A stretch of DNA of 20,550 nucleotides from JALHMQ01 sp037441125 (GTDB taxonomy: Bacteria > Pseudomonadota > Gammaproteobacteria > Burkholderiales > Burkholderiaceae_F). Both the position numbers and the translations under genes were made by a program. The stretch spans positions 1 through 20,550 of the forward strand of contig JBBIST010000057.1 in NCBI GenBank assembly GCA_037441125.1, written 5' to 3'. The notes under the pieces were generated by a model. The model saw only the letters and a program-made list of their open reading frames with translations, had not been told where the DNA came from and did not search any database. Positions 14,873 to 20,550 of this stretch are shown here, piece by piece. Positions within the stretch are counted from its first letter, which is position 1. Each line of letters opens with the position of its first letter.

Positions 14873-16434
14873 CAGAAGCTCGTCGGCCAGGCGCGCATCA
14901 TGTGCTGACCGACTCCGTTCGTTAAACGCAACTGGTGCACGTCGAGCATGCGGATCAGGTAATCCCGGGTCTCCTGCGGCCGTACGACCGACTGCACCGC
15001 GTAGATCGAGGCGATGTCCCAAACCTCGCTGGCGCGGTTCATCTCGGCGAGCCGAGACTCGTAACCCTCGTCGTTCGGGTCGAGTCCATGCACGACCTTC
15101 ACGGCGAACTGCGGGTCCATGAAACTGATCTCGGCTGTCGGCCACGCTGCCATCTCGTCCGAATTGCGACCGCCGCCCATGTTCAGGTAGGCCTGCCCGT
15201 AGCTCTTGCGCAGAACGACCGAGAGTTTCGGCATCGTGGTCAGGGCCAGCGCGTTCATGAAGTTCATGATCTTGCCGGGAGCGCGCTTGCGCTCCGCATC
15301 CGTGCCGATCACGAATCCCGGCGTGTCGACGAGCAGCACGAGCGGGATGTTGAACGAGTCGCACAGCACGATGAAGCTCGTGATCTTTTCGCAGGCCTCG
15401 ACGTCGAGCGCCCCACCCTTCACGAGCGGATTGTTCGCAATGATCCCGACGGTCTTGCCGGCGAGGCGCGCCAGCCCGGTGACGCTCACCTTGCCGAAGC
15501 GCGCCTTCAGTTCGAAGAAGCTGTCCTTGTCCACGATCGTGCGGATCACCTTACGTACGTCGTAGACCTGCGTGCGGCTGGACGGCAGATGGTCAAGGAT
15601 GTCGCGCATGCCCTCGCCGGAGCCGGCTGGTACCGGGCGCACCGGCGGGGCGGTGTTGTGGTGGCTCGGCAGGTAATCGAGGAAGCGCTTGATCGCGTCG
15701 AGCGCCTCTTCGTCGCTGTCGACGACGAGATCCGCAAGGCCGGTCACTTCGGCGTGCAACTTCCAGCCGCCGAGTTCCTGCGGGTCGACCTCTTCCCGGA
15801 TAGCCAGCGATGCCAGCAGCGAACTCGACACGGCGAGTACGGCGCCCTTGCGCATGACGTGGAAGTCCGACATCACCGAGTACCACGACGACGACCCGTA
15901 CGACAGGCCGAGCGTGGCGGACATCCACGGCACCTCGCGCAGGCGTTGATACTGGGCGCCGTCATTGCCAAGCAGAGCGCCCATGCCGCGCGAGCCCATG
16001 TGGTCCGGCATGCGCGCGCCGGACGATTCGCCGAGGAATACCAGCGGCATGCCGCGCTGCGTGGCGACGCGCTTCATGTGCGCGATCTTCCGGCTGTTGG
16101 TGCCGCCGCTCGAAGCGCCCATGACCGTAAAGTCGTTCGCGACGATGGCTGCATCGCGGCCGTCAATGCGGCCGAACCCTGCGATCTTGCTGTCGCACGG
16201 CGACTTATCGCGATCCTCTGGAGCCAGTGAGGTGGCAAAGAGTCCGGACTCGATGAAACTCCCGGAGTCGCACAGGTAGTCGATCCGTTCGCGGGCATTA
16301 AGCACGCCGGCCGCCTTGCGACGCGCCAGCTTCTCCGGCCCGCCCATCGCCATCGCCTTGCGGCGACGCTCCTCGTACTCCGCGTCGAGCCGCTCGCGCA
16401 AGCTCAGGTCCTGGCTTAAGAGGTTGTCTTCCAT
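14872..16434 (-). CDS. Acyl-CoA carboxylase carboxyltransferase subunit, paralogue 2 (CT2, PccB-like, divergent)
   Basis: This 520-residue COG4799 protein covers the full carboxyltransferase fold. The N-half has ARERIDYLCDSGSFIESGLF, IVANDFTVMGASSGGTNSRK and VFLGESSGARMPDHMGSRG. The C-half has YDVRKVIRTIVDKDSFFELK, IIANNPLVKGGALDVEACEK and LLVDTPGFVIGTDAERKRA. Both oxyanion-hole regions look changed. In the N-half, where PccB-like proteins have AGGAVYSPAMTDF, it reads SYGSSSWYSVMSDF. In the C-half, where they have RKAYGGAY, it reads RKSYGQAY. The start is ATG 16434, 18 bp after the CoA-transferase stop. It is followed without a gap by the 65-aa ORF and the biotin carrier. It may be the second chain of a mixed carboxyltransferase with CT1, or an independent CT for another acyl-CoA sharing the same biotin components. 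Confidence 0.9.
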   Translation of the reverse strand: MEDNLLSQDLSLRERLDAEYEERRRKAMAMGGPEKLARRKAAGVLNARERIDYLCDSGSFIESGLFATSLAPEDRDKSPCDSKIAGFGRIDGRDAAIVANDFTVMGASSGGTNSRKIAHMKRVATQRGMPLVFLGESSGARMPDHMGSRGMGALLGNDGAQYQRLREVPWMSATLGLSYGSSSWYSVMSDFHVMRKGAVLAVSSSLLASLAIREEVDPQELGGWKLHAEVTGLADLVVDSDEEALDAIKRFLDYLPSHHNTAPPVRPVPAGSGEGMRDILDHLPSSRTQVYDVRKVIRTIVDKDSFFELKARFGKVSVTGLARLAGKTVGIIANNPLVKGGALDVEACEKITSFIVLCDSFNIPLVLLVDTPGFVIGTDAERKRAPGKIMNFMNALALTTMPKLSVVLRKSYGQAYLNMGGGRNSDEMAAWPTAEISFMDPQFAVKVVHGLDPNDEGYESRLAEMNRASEVWDIASIYAVQSVVRPQETRDYLIRMLDVHQLRLTNGVGQHMMRAWPTSF

Positions 16435-16452
16435 CGGATGTCCGTTGTGCGG

Positions 16453-17700
16453 TCAGCCTGCTCCTGCAGGGGCCACTCGCTCAGCGATCACGCCCGCGCG
16501 CGCCAGCGCGTCGATCCGTTCGTCCGATAACCCCAGCACGTCTGCAAGCACGCGACGCGTCTCCTGTCCGGTGGCGTGGCCCGCATGGCGCACCGCGCCC
16601 GGCGTCGCCGAAAGGCGCGGGAAGACGTTCGCCATTGCCACTGTCCCGAAGTCGTCGTCGGGCGCAGCGACGATCGCACCGCGCGCGCGGTAGTGCGGGT
16701 CTCCGAAGATGTCAGCGATCGTGTAGATGCGTGTCGCAGGAACGGCCGCTTCCTCGAGCACGCGCTCCAGTTCCGTGAGCGACTTTGTCGATGTCCAGTG
16801 CGCAATCAGATCGTCGATCGCTTCGTGATGTTCCGAGCGCGCGCGCGCCGTCGCGAAGCGCGGATCGTTCGCAAGCTCCGGCTGGCCCATCGCGCCGGTC
16901 AACCGTCGGAAGACCGCTTCGCCCATCGCGGTGATGTGTATGAACTGTGCGTCGCTGGTCGGGTATAGGTTGTTCGGCGTGCTCTCAGGCAGACGCGAGC
17001 CGCAGCGCCCGGCAACGTGGCCCGTCTTCTCATACGCAGGGATCCATGGCTCCATGAAACTGAATGCGCACTCGTAAAGCGCGGCGTCGACCACCTGACC
17101 GCGTCCTGTCCTGTTGCGTGCCAGCAGTGCCAGTGCCGCGCCGAACGCGCCATACAGTCCCGTGATGTAGTCCGTCATCGATACAGCGACCCGCGCCGGC
17201 GGCCGGTCGGGATCACCGGTGAGGTGGCGCAGCCCGCTCAGCGCCTCCCCGATCACACCGTATCCCGCGCGCTGGCTGTACGGGCCGTCCTGACCGAAGC
17301 CGCTGATTCGCACCATCACGAGCCCCGGGTTGCGGGCCGACAACAGCTCGTAGCCGAGGCCCCAGCGCTCGAGACTTCCAGGTCGAAAATTCTCGACCAG
17401 CACATCGCTTTTCGCCGCGAGGTCGGCCGCGATGCGCTGCCCCTCCGGCTTGCGCAAGTCAAGGGTGATCAGCGACTTGTTGCGGAAGATGCTCGCGGCG
17501 TAGAGCGACTTGCCGTGAAAGGACTTGCCCATCGTCCGGACGGCGTCGCCCTCCGCCGGTTCGACCTTGATCACGTCCGCACCGAAGTCCGCGAGCAGTC
17601 GGCCGCAGAATGGCCCTGCAACGGTGGAGCCCATCTCAAGGACGCGGTAGCCCGTGAGCGGACCCGCGGCCGTCTGGCCGTATGGCGTGGCGTCGGGCAT
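16453..17700 (-). CDS. CaiB/BaiF-type (class III) CoA-transferase
   Basis: This 415-residue protein belongs to the family of formyl-CoA:oxalate, carnitine and bile-acid CoA-transferases, which move CoA between carboxylic acids. It opens with the typical GYRVLEMGSTVAGPFCGRLL then ADFGADVIKVEPAEGDAVR, and has LDLRKPEGQ and VLVENFRPGSLERWGLGYE. The catalytic aspartate expected to form the acyl-anhydride is D177 in VAVSMTDYITGLYGAFGAAL. Other family stretches are SGFGQDGPYSQRAGYG and EEAAVPATRIYTIADIFGDP. The length is normal and nothing is missing. ATG 17700 starts 2 nt after the gntR stop, so the two are cotranscribed. In this operon it probably activates the imported acid to its CoA ester before carboxylation. 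Donor and acceptor acids cannot be told from sequence. Confidence 0.95.
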   Translation of the reverse strand: MPDATPYGQTAAGPLTGYRVLEMGSTVAGPFCGRLLADFGADVIKVEPAEGDAVRTMGKSFHGKSLYAASIFRNKSLITLDLRKPEGQRIAADLAAKSDVLVENFRPGSLERWGLGYELLSARNPGLVMVRISGFGQDGPYSQRAGYGVIGEALSGLRHLTGDPDRPPARVAVSMTDYITGLYGAFGAALALLARNRTGRGQVVDAALYECAFSFMEPWIPAYEKTGHVAGRCGSRLPESTPNNLYPTSDAQFIHITAMGEAVFRRLTGAMGQPELANDPRFATARARSEHHEAIDDLIAHWTSTKSLTELERVLEEAAVPATRIYTIADIFGDPHYRARGAIVAAPDDDFGTVAMANVFPRLSATPGAVRHAGHATGQETRRVLADVLGLSDERIDALARAGVIAERVAPAGAG

Positions 17701-17702
17701 CG

Positions 17703-18416
17703 CTAGAGGATGTATTTTTGATAGCGCTCGAGGTACGCCTTGGCGCTGCGCATGTTCTCGCGCCGGAGGCGCTCCGCTTCGTCGGCATCACCGCGGCACA
17801 TAGCCTCGAGCATGGCGGTGTGCTGCTTCAACCCGATCTCCGCTCGGCCGGGCAGGATGATGATGCGGCGGATCAACGCCTGCGTTCGCTCAAGGATGCT
17901 GTCGAGCATCCCGGCGAGCACGGGATTGCGCGCGCCGTCGATTAATTCGCGGCGGAATGCCTCGTACCCGGCGATGTACGAGTCGAGGTCGCCGGCTGCG
18001 ACGAACTTCGCCATTGGCCCCTTGAAGTACGCAAATGCCTGTTCCCACCGTGCGCGATCACCGTTGATCGTTGCCAGTCGCGCACAGAGGCCTTCGAGCA
18101 CTTCGCGCACGTCGTAGAGCTGCGCGACATGTGAGAGCTCGAGCCGCATCACCACCGCACCACGATTCGGGATCCGCTCAACGAGCCCGCGCTGCTCGAG
18201 CACCGACAGTGCCTCGCGCACGCGCGTGCGCGGCACGCCAAACTCGAGTGCAAGCTCGTTCTCCCGCAGCTTCGATCCGGGCGGAATCTCCTGGGTGGCG
18301 ATGCGCTCCCGCAGAACACGCGTGATGTCTGGCGGAGCAACCTTCCTCGCGCGCGATGGCCCGCCCGCTCGCGGCTTGCGGGTCATCGGAACACTGCGCA
18401 ATGAGGCCTTCGCCAT
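17703..18416 (-). CDS. GntR-family transcriptional regulator, FCD (FadR) subfamily
   Basis: This 237-residue regulator has an N-terminal winged helix-turn-helix (about residues 28-95) with the GntR pattern ATQEIPPGSKLRENELALEF, GVPRTRVREALSVLEQRGLV and ERIPNRGAVV. An all-helical FCD ligand-binding domain (about 100-230) follows, including QLYDVREVLEGLCARLA and a possible metal/ligand histidine in LKQHTAMLEAMCRGDADEAE. Members usually repress catabolic operons and release DNA when an organic acid or its CoA ester binds. It is the first gene of the operon, 2 nt from the CoA-transferase, so it is probably autoregulated with the whole unit. ATG 18416 is the longest supported start. The predicted transcription start lies almost on this ATG, so the mRNA may be leaderless, or translation may begin at the internal ATG 18386. 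Confidence 0.93.
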   Translation of the reverse strand: MAKASLRSVPMTRKPRAGGPSRARKVAPPDITRVLRERIATQEIPPGSKLRENELALEFGVPRTRVREALSVLEQRGLVERIPNRGAVVMRLELSHVAQLYDVREVLEGLCARLATINGDRARWEQAFAYFKGPMAKFVAAGDLDSYIAGYEAFRRELIDGARNPVLAGMLDSILERTQALIRRIIILPGRAEIGLKQHTAMLEAMCRGDADEAERLRRENMRSAKAYLERYQKYIL

Positions 18417-18423
18417 GGCGACT

Positions 18424-18453
18424 ACGTTAGCTTTTCGCTGACACTTGTGTCAA
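18424..18453 (-). promoter_or_regulatory. Candidate sigma-70 promoter of the fourteen-gene operon
   Basis: On the minus strand a perfect TTGACA (18453-18448) is followed by an 18-nt spacer and TAACGT (18429-18424), which shares T1, A2 and T6 with the -10 consensus. Initiation would fall at about 18416-18417, right at the gntR start codon. The local sequence is much more A/T-rich than its surroundings, and no other promoter is visible in front of the operon. Confidence 0.55.
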
Positions 18454-18467
18454 CAAAAATGTCGACA
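18439..18467. promoter_or_regulatory. Paired palindromes overlapping the operon promoter, candidate GntR operators
   Basis: Two inverted repeats lie side by side. TGACAC-TT-GTGTCA is at 18439-18452, with an overlapping TTGT-GTCA-ACAA at 18445-18456. A perfect 8-bp palindrome TGTCGACA is at 18460-18467. Both contain the TTGT/ACAA-like half-sites seen in FadR-subfamily operators. The first covers the -35 box, so binding would block RNA polymerase. A looser repeat, GTTGC-N8-GCAAC, follows at 18470-18487. Binding by this particular GntR protein is inferred from position. Confidence 0.5.
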
Positions 18468-18678
18468 AAGTTGCTGTACAGGGCAACGTCCGCGTTCAGC
18501 GGAGGGCAAGTCACGAATCGAACCTCTTTTGAATTCCGAGTGGGTAAGCTGGGCGGCTGAACGGGTCGAGGGCGGCCGCAGGCCGGGCGAAGCCGCACCC
18601 TTGACGCGGCACGACAGAAGGCACGCTGGAACGAGGCCGCGTCCGGCGGCTTGACGGACTCGGCCTTGGAGGCGAGCG
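18468..18678. other. Intergenic stretch with no recognisable gene at the right island border
   Basis: Between the operon operators and the ISL3 remnant there are about 210 bp in which I see no supported gene on either strand. A short plus-strand open frame (18445-18654, ending in RHDRRHAGTRPRPAA) is not recognisable and could be debris of an older mobile element. A CGAATCGAACC run at 18513-18523 superficially resembles a tRNA T-arm, but no tRNA folds around it. No terminator was identified. Confidence 0.5.
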
Positions 18679-18945
18679 ATGGTGGGCACGGAACGGCTGC
18701 TCGAGCAGGCGCTGGGGATTGCGGCCCCGTGGGCGGTCAGGCAGGTGCGCGTCGACGCCGCGGCGCGCCGGCTGACCATCGCCGTGGACTTTGCCGCCGG
18801 CAGCCGCTTTGCCCACCCGGCGCACCCAGGCCAACCACCCGGTGCACGACACCCAGACCAAGCGGCTGCGGCACCTGAACTTCTTCCAGAACGACTGCCA
18901 CCTCGAGGTGCGGAAGCCGCGGGTGCGGCTGTGGACGCCACCTGA
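18679..18945 (+). pseudogene. ISL3-family transposase remnant, N-terminal part, frameshifted
   Basis: The plus strand from ATG 18679 reads MVGTERLLEQALGIAAPWAV then RQVRVDAAARRLTIAVDFAA and GSRFAHP. This is the usual N-terminal pattern of ISL3-family transposases (LLEQALGI..PW.V..V..D...RRL.I.VDF..GSRF). The similarity then continues in another frame as NHPVHDTQTKRLRHLNFFQN then DCHLEVRKPRVRLWTPP, so a frameshift or small deletion lies at about 18810-18840, in the region that should carry the zinc-finger cysteines. The C-terminal catalytic part is absent. The remnant stops at about 18945, just 25 bp before the next gene, and defines the right edge of the island. Confidence 0.78.
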
Positions 18946-18969
18946 CCCCGAAGCGGCACGCGCCACCTC

Positions 18970-20067
18970 ATGGATACCCTCACCCATGCCCTGTCGGGCG
19001 CCCTGCTGGCGCGCGCGCTCACGCCGTCGCGGCCGGCCGCACCCGCCGGCGCCGCCGCGGCCACTGGCGGCGGCCTGTTCGGTCCGCCGATCCCGGTCTG
19101 GCAGGCGGTCACCGTGGGCACTGTAGCTGCCGCCTTCCCGGATGGCGACGTCGTCCTGCGCCTGGTCTCCGACCTGGCCTACCTGCGCGGGCACCGCGGT
19201 CTCACCCACTCGCTGCTGATGTTGCCGCTGTGGTCGCTGCTGCTGGGCGCGCTGGCCGCGGCAGTCCTGCGCAACCGCGCCGGCTGGCGCCGCTACGGCT
19301 GGATCTCGGCGGCGGCGATCGGCATCCACATCGCCGGCGACTGGATCACCCAGTTCGGCACGATGCTGCTGGCACCGCTGTCGGACGCGCGCTTCGGCCT
19401 GGGCTCGACGTTCATCATCGACCTCGTGCTGAGCGCGATCATCGTCGCCGGCCTGGCGGCATCGGCGCTGCTGCGCGCTTCGCGCCTGCCGGCACTCGTC
19501 GCGCTGGCGCTGCTGCCGGCCTGGATCGGCGTGAGCCTGGTCGGCCGCCACGAGGCGACGCAGTTCGCGCGCGTCTGGGCGCAGGACAACGGCATCGCCG
19601 CCCGCAGCATCGGCGCTTCGCCGCGGCCGACCTCGCCGTTCAACTGGACCGTCTACGTGTTCGACGGCGAGTCCTACCACGTGGCGCACGTGAACACGCG
19701 CCGCAGCCAGCCCCTGGTGGCAGGCGAAGATGACCACTTCATCCGTCGTCTGTCGGCGCCGTACCAGCCGCTGGCGCTCGCCACCTGGGAGCGCCTGCCG
19801 AAGTTCGGCGTCGAAGCGCAGGCGCTCGCGCGCGAGGTCTGGCAGCACCCGCGGTTCGAGTTCTTCCGCTGGTTCGCGATGTTCCCGCTGGTCTACCGGA
19901 TCGACGCCGACGAGCGCGCGACCTGCGTCTGGTACCGCGACCTGCGCTTCTCGTTCCCGGGCCGCGGCCGCGTGCCGTTCCGTTTCGGCATGTGCCGAGA
20001 CGGCCCCGGCAGCGACTGGGCGCTGTTCGTGCTCGACGACGTCGCCGGCCGCGCCGCGCTGCGCTGA
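18970..20067 (+). CDS. YdjM-type inner-membrane metal-dependent hydrolase (PF04307-like)
   Basis: This 365-residue protein has the N-terminal signature of the YdjM/YbcI membrane-bound hydrolase family: MDTLTHALSGALLARAL with H6, then FPDGD (D58, D60), RGHRGLTHSLLMLPLWSLLL (H75, H80) and AIGIHIAGDWITQFGT (H120, D124). These histidines and aspartates are the likely metal ligands. About four or five membrane helices fill residues 40-185, and a soluble C-terminal domain of about 170 residues follows, longer than in E. coli YdjM (about 200 aa in total). The precise reaction is not known; family members have been linked to membrane or lipid stress. The start is fixed by the conserved MD-TH N-terminus. 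No good ribosome-binding site precedes it, and an ISL3 remnant ends 25 bp upstream, so its native promoter region may have been displaced. It converges on leuA with an 11-bp gap. Confidence 0.88.
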   Translation: MDTLTHALSGALLARALTPSRPAAPAGAAAATGGGLFGPPIPVWQAVTVGTVAAAFPDGDVVLRLVSDLAYLRGHRGLTHSLLMLPLWSLLLGALAAAVLRNRAGWRRYGWISAAAIGIHIAGDWITQFGTMLLAPLSDARFGLGSTFIIDLVLSAIIVAGLAASALLRASRLPALVALALLPAWIGVSLVGRHEATQFARVWAQDNGIAARSIGASPRPTSPFNWTVYVFDGESYHVAHVNTRRSQPLVAGEDDHFIRRLSAPYQPLALATWERLPKFGVEAQALAREVWQHPRFEFFRWFAMFPLVYRIDADERATCVWYRDLRFSFPGRGRVPFRFGMCRDGPGSDWALFVLDDVAGRAALR

Positions 20068-20078
20068 CCGGCACCGCC

Positions 20079-20550
20079 TCAGGGCGTGAGCGAGGTCTGC
20101 GGATTGAGCCGCTCGCCGGTCGTGTAGAGCTTGTTGAGCGCGTTCAGATAGGCCTTGACGCTGGCGGCGATGATGTCCGGGTCGGCGCCGATGCCGTTGA
20201 CGATGCGGCCGGCGCGCGCCAGGCGCACCGTCACCTCGCCCTGCGACTCGCTGCCGGTGGTGATCGCGTTGACCGAGTACAGCAGCAGCTCGGAGCCGCT
20301 GCCGACCTGCGTCTCGATCGCCTTCAGCGAGGCGTCGACCGGCCCGTTGCCGTCGGACTCGGAGACGACCTCGCGGCCGCCGATGCTGAACACCAGGCGC
20401 GCATGCGGCCGCTCGCCGGTCTCCGAGCGCTGCGCCAGCGACAGCAGCTTGAAGTGCTCGTCGTGCGGCGTGACCGCCTCGTCGGAGAACAGCGCCTGGA
20501 TGTCCTCGTCGAAGATCTCGGCCTTGCGGTCGGCCAGTTCCTTGAACTTG
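20079..20550 (-). CDS. leuA: 2-Isopropylmalate synthase, C-terminal part, runs in from the right edge
   Basis: The last 156 residues are present. 2-Isopropylmalate synthase condenses acetyl-CoA with 2-oxoisovalerate, the first committed step of leucine synthesis. Visible are the end of the linker (KELADRKAEIFDEDIQALF, HFKLLSLAQRSETG) and the C-terminal leucine-binding regulatory domain (DGNGPVDASLKAIETQVG, LLLYSVNAITTGSESQGEVT, IVNGIGADPDIIAASVKAYL, NALNKL). Retention of the regulatory domain predicts feedback inhibition by leucine. The TGA stop is at 20079-20081. The catalytic barrel lies outside the window. No terminator is visible in the 11 bp before the convergent hydrolase gene. Confidence 0.96.
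   Translation of the reverse strand, partial: KFKELADRKAEIFDEDIQALFSDEAVTPHDEHFKLLSLAQRSETGERPHARLVFSIGGREVVSESDGNGPVDASLKAIETQVGSGSELLLYSVNAITTGSESQGEVTVRLARAGRIVNGIGADPDIIAASVKAYLNALNKLYTTGERLNPQTSLTP

Larger units (their letters stand above)
3541..18416 (-). other. Fourteen-gene catabolic operon (CoA-transferase, two-CT acyl-CoA carboxylase, ABC importer, ThDP and GMC enzymes)
   Basis: All genes from gntR to the biotin carboxylase are on the minus strand. Most gaps are below 50 bp, and six junctions overlap (ATGA at 4911, 7000 and 14463; TTGA at 10074; TGATG at 14870; 8 nt at 10936), plus a 10-nt overlap at 14675. The largest internal gap is 88 bp, before the binding-protein gene. The carboxylase genes sit at both ends of the unit (CT2, carrier and CT1 early; biotin carboxylase last), so a complete enzyme requires the full transcript. 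No thiolase, hydratase, mutase or dehydrogenase for a carboxylated CoA product is included, so the pathway must continue elsewhere. Confidence 0.75.

Noticed and set aside
12862..16434. A sodium-pumping acyl-CoA decarboxylase (glutaconyl-/methylmalonyl-CoA type)
   Set aside because: The membrane protein in the operon does not show the conserved sequences of GcdB/MmdB/OadB beta subunits, and an ATP-dependent biotin carboxylase is present, which points to carboxylation.
18505..18535. tRNA fragment or tRNA-type attachment site suggested by a GGTTCGATTC-like run on the minus strand
   Set aside because: The flanking bases do not pair into a T-arm, and no acceptor or anticodon stem is found, so an integrase-type att site is not supported.
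1..20550. CRISPR arrays, tandem repeats, rRNA or complete tRNA genes
   Set aside because: No regularly spaced repeats or RNA gene signatures were seen when reading both strands.

Overview
The window looks like a chromosome segment of a high-GC betaproteobacterium, most likely Burkholderiales or Rhodocyclales. This rests on recalled gene order (leuA near rpsO-pnp, all in the same direction), the protein sequences and strong G/C use at third codon positions. No database search was possible. Housekeeping genes occupy both edges. On the left are the N-terminal part of pnp, complete rpsO and a lone branched-chain-amino-acid-type periplasmic binding protein, all on the minus strand. On the right are a YdjM-type membrane metal-dependent hydrolase (plus strand) and the C-terminal part of leuA (minus strand).

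Between these edges, from about 3.06 to 18.95 kb, lies what reads as an accessory catabolic island. Each flank carries a decayed transposase remnant: an IS3-family orfA/orfB piece at about 3.09-3.5 kb, and a frameshifted N-terminal piece of an ISL3-family transposase at about 18.68-18.95 kb. The two families differ, so this is not a simple composite transposon.

The island is essentially one minus-strand operon of fourteen genes, 18416 down to 3541. In transcription order these are: GntR/FCD regulator; CaiB/BaiF CoA-transferase; acyl-CoA carboxylase carboxyltransferase (CT2); a 65-aa unknown ORF; a 73-aa biotin carrier protein; a second carboxyltransferase (CT1); a taurine/sulfonate-type ABC importer (binding protein, ATPase, permease); a polytopic membrane protein; a ThDP-dependent enzyme with acetolactate-synthase/Xsc-like features; a GMC flavin oxidoreductase; a small carboxymuconolactone-decarboxylase-family protein; and biotin carboxylase. 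Many junctions overlap (ATGA, TGATG, TTGA), so the order looks functional. A promoter with a perfect TTGACA box overlaps palindromes just upstream of gntR, which suggests autoregulation.

Functional reading (inference): the cell imports an organic acid or sulfonate, activates it with CoA through the CaiB-type enzyme, and carboxylates the acyl-CoA with a four-component biotin carboxylase whose two CT subunits are divergent paralogues. The ThDP enzyme and GMC dehydrogenase act on a related carbonyl or alcohol intermediate. The substrate cannot be read from sequence. The most interesting items are the two-CT carboxylase with altered oxyanion-hole motifs, the coupled 65-aa ORF in the position where actinobacterial carboxylases carry an epsilon subunit, and the pairing of an Xsc-like ThDP enzyme with a taurine-type transporter.
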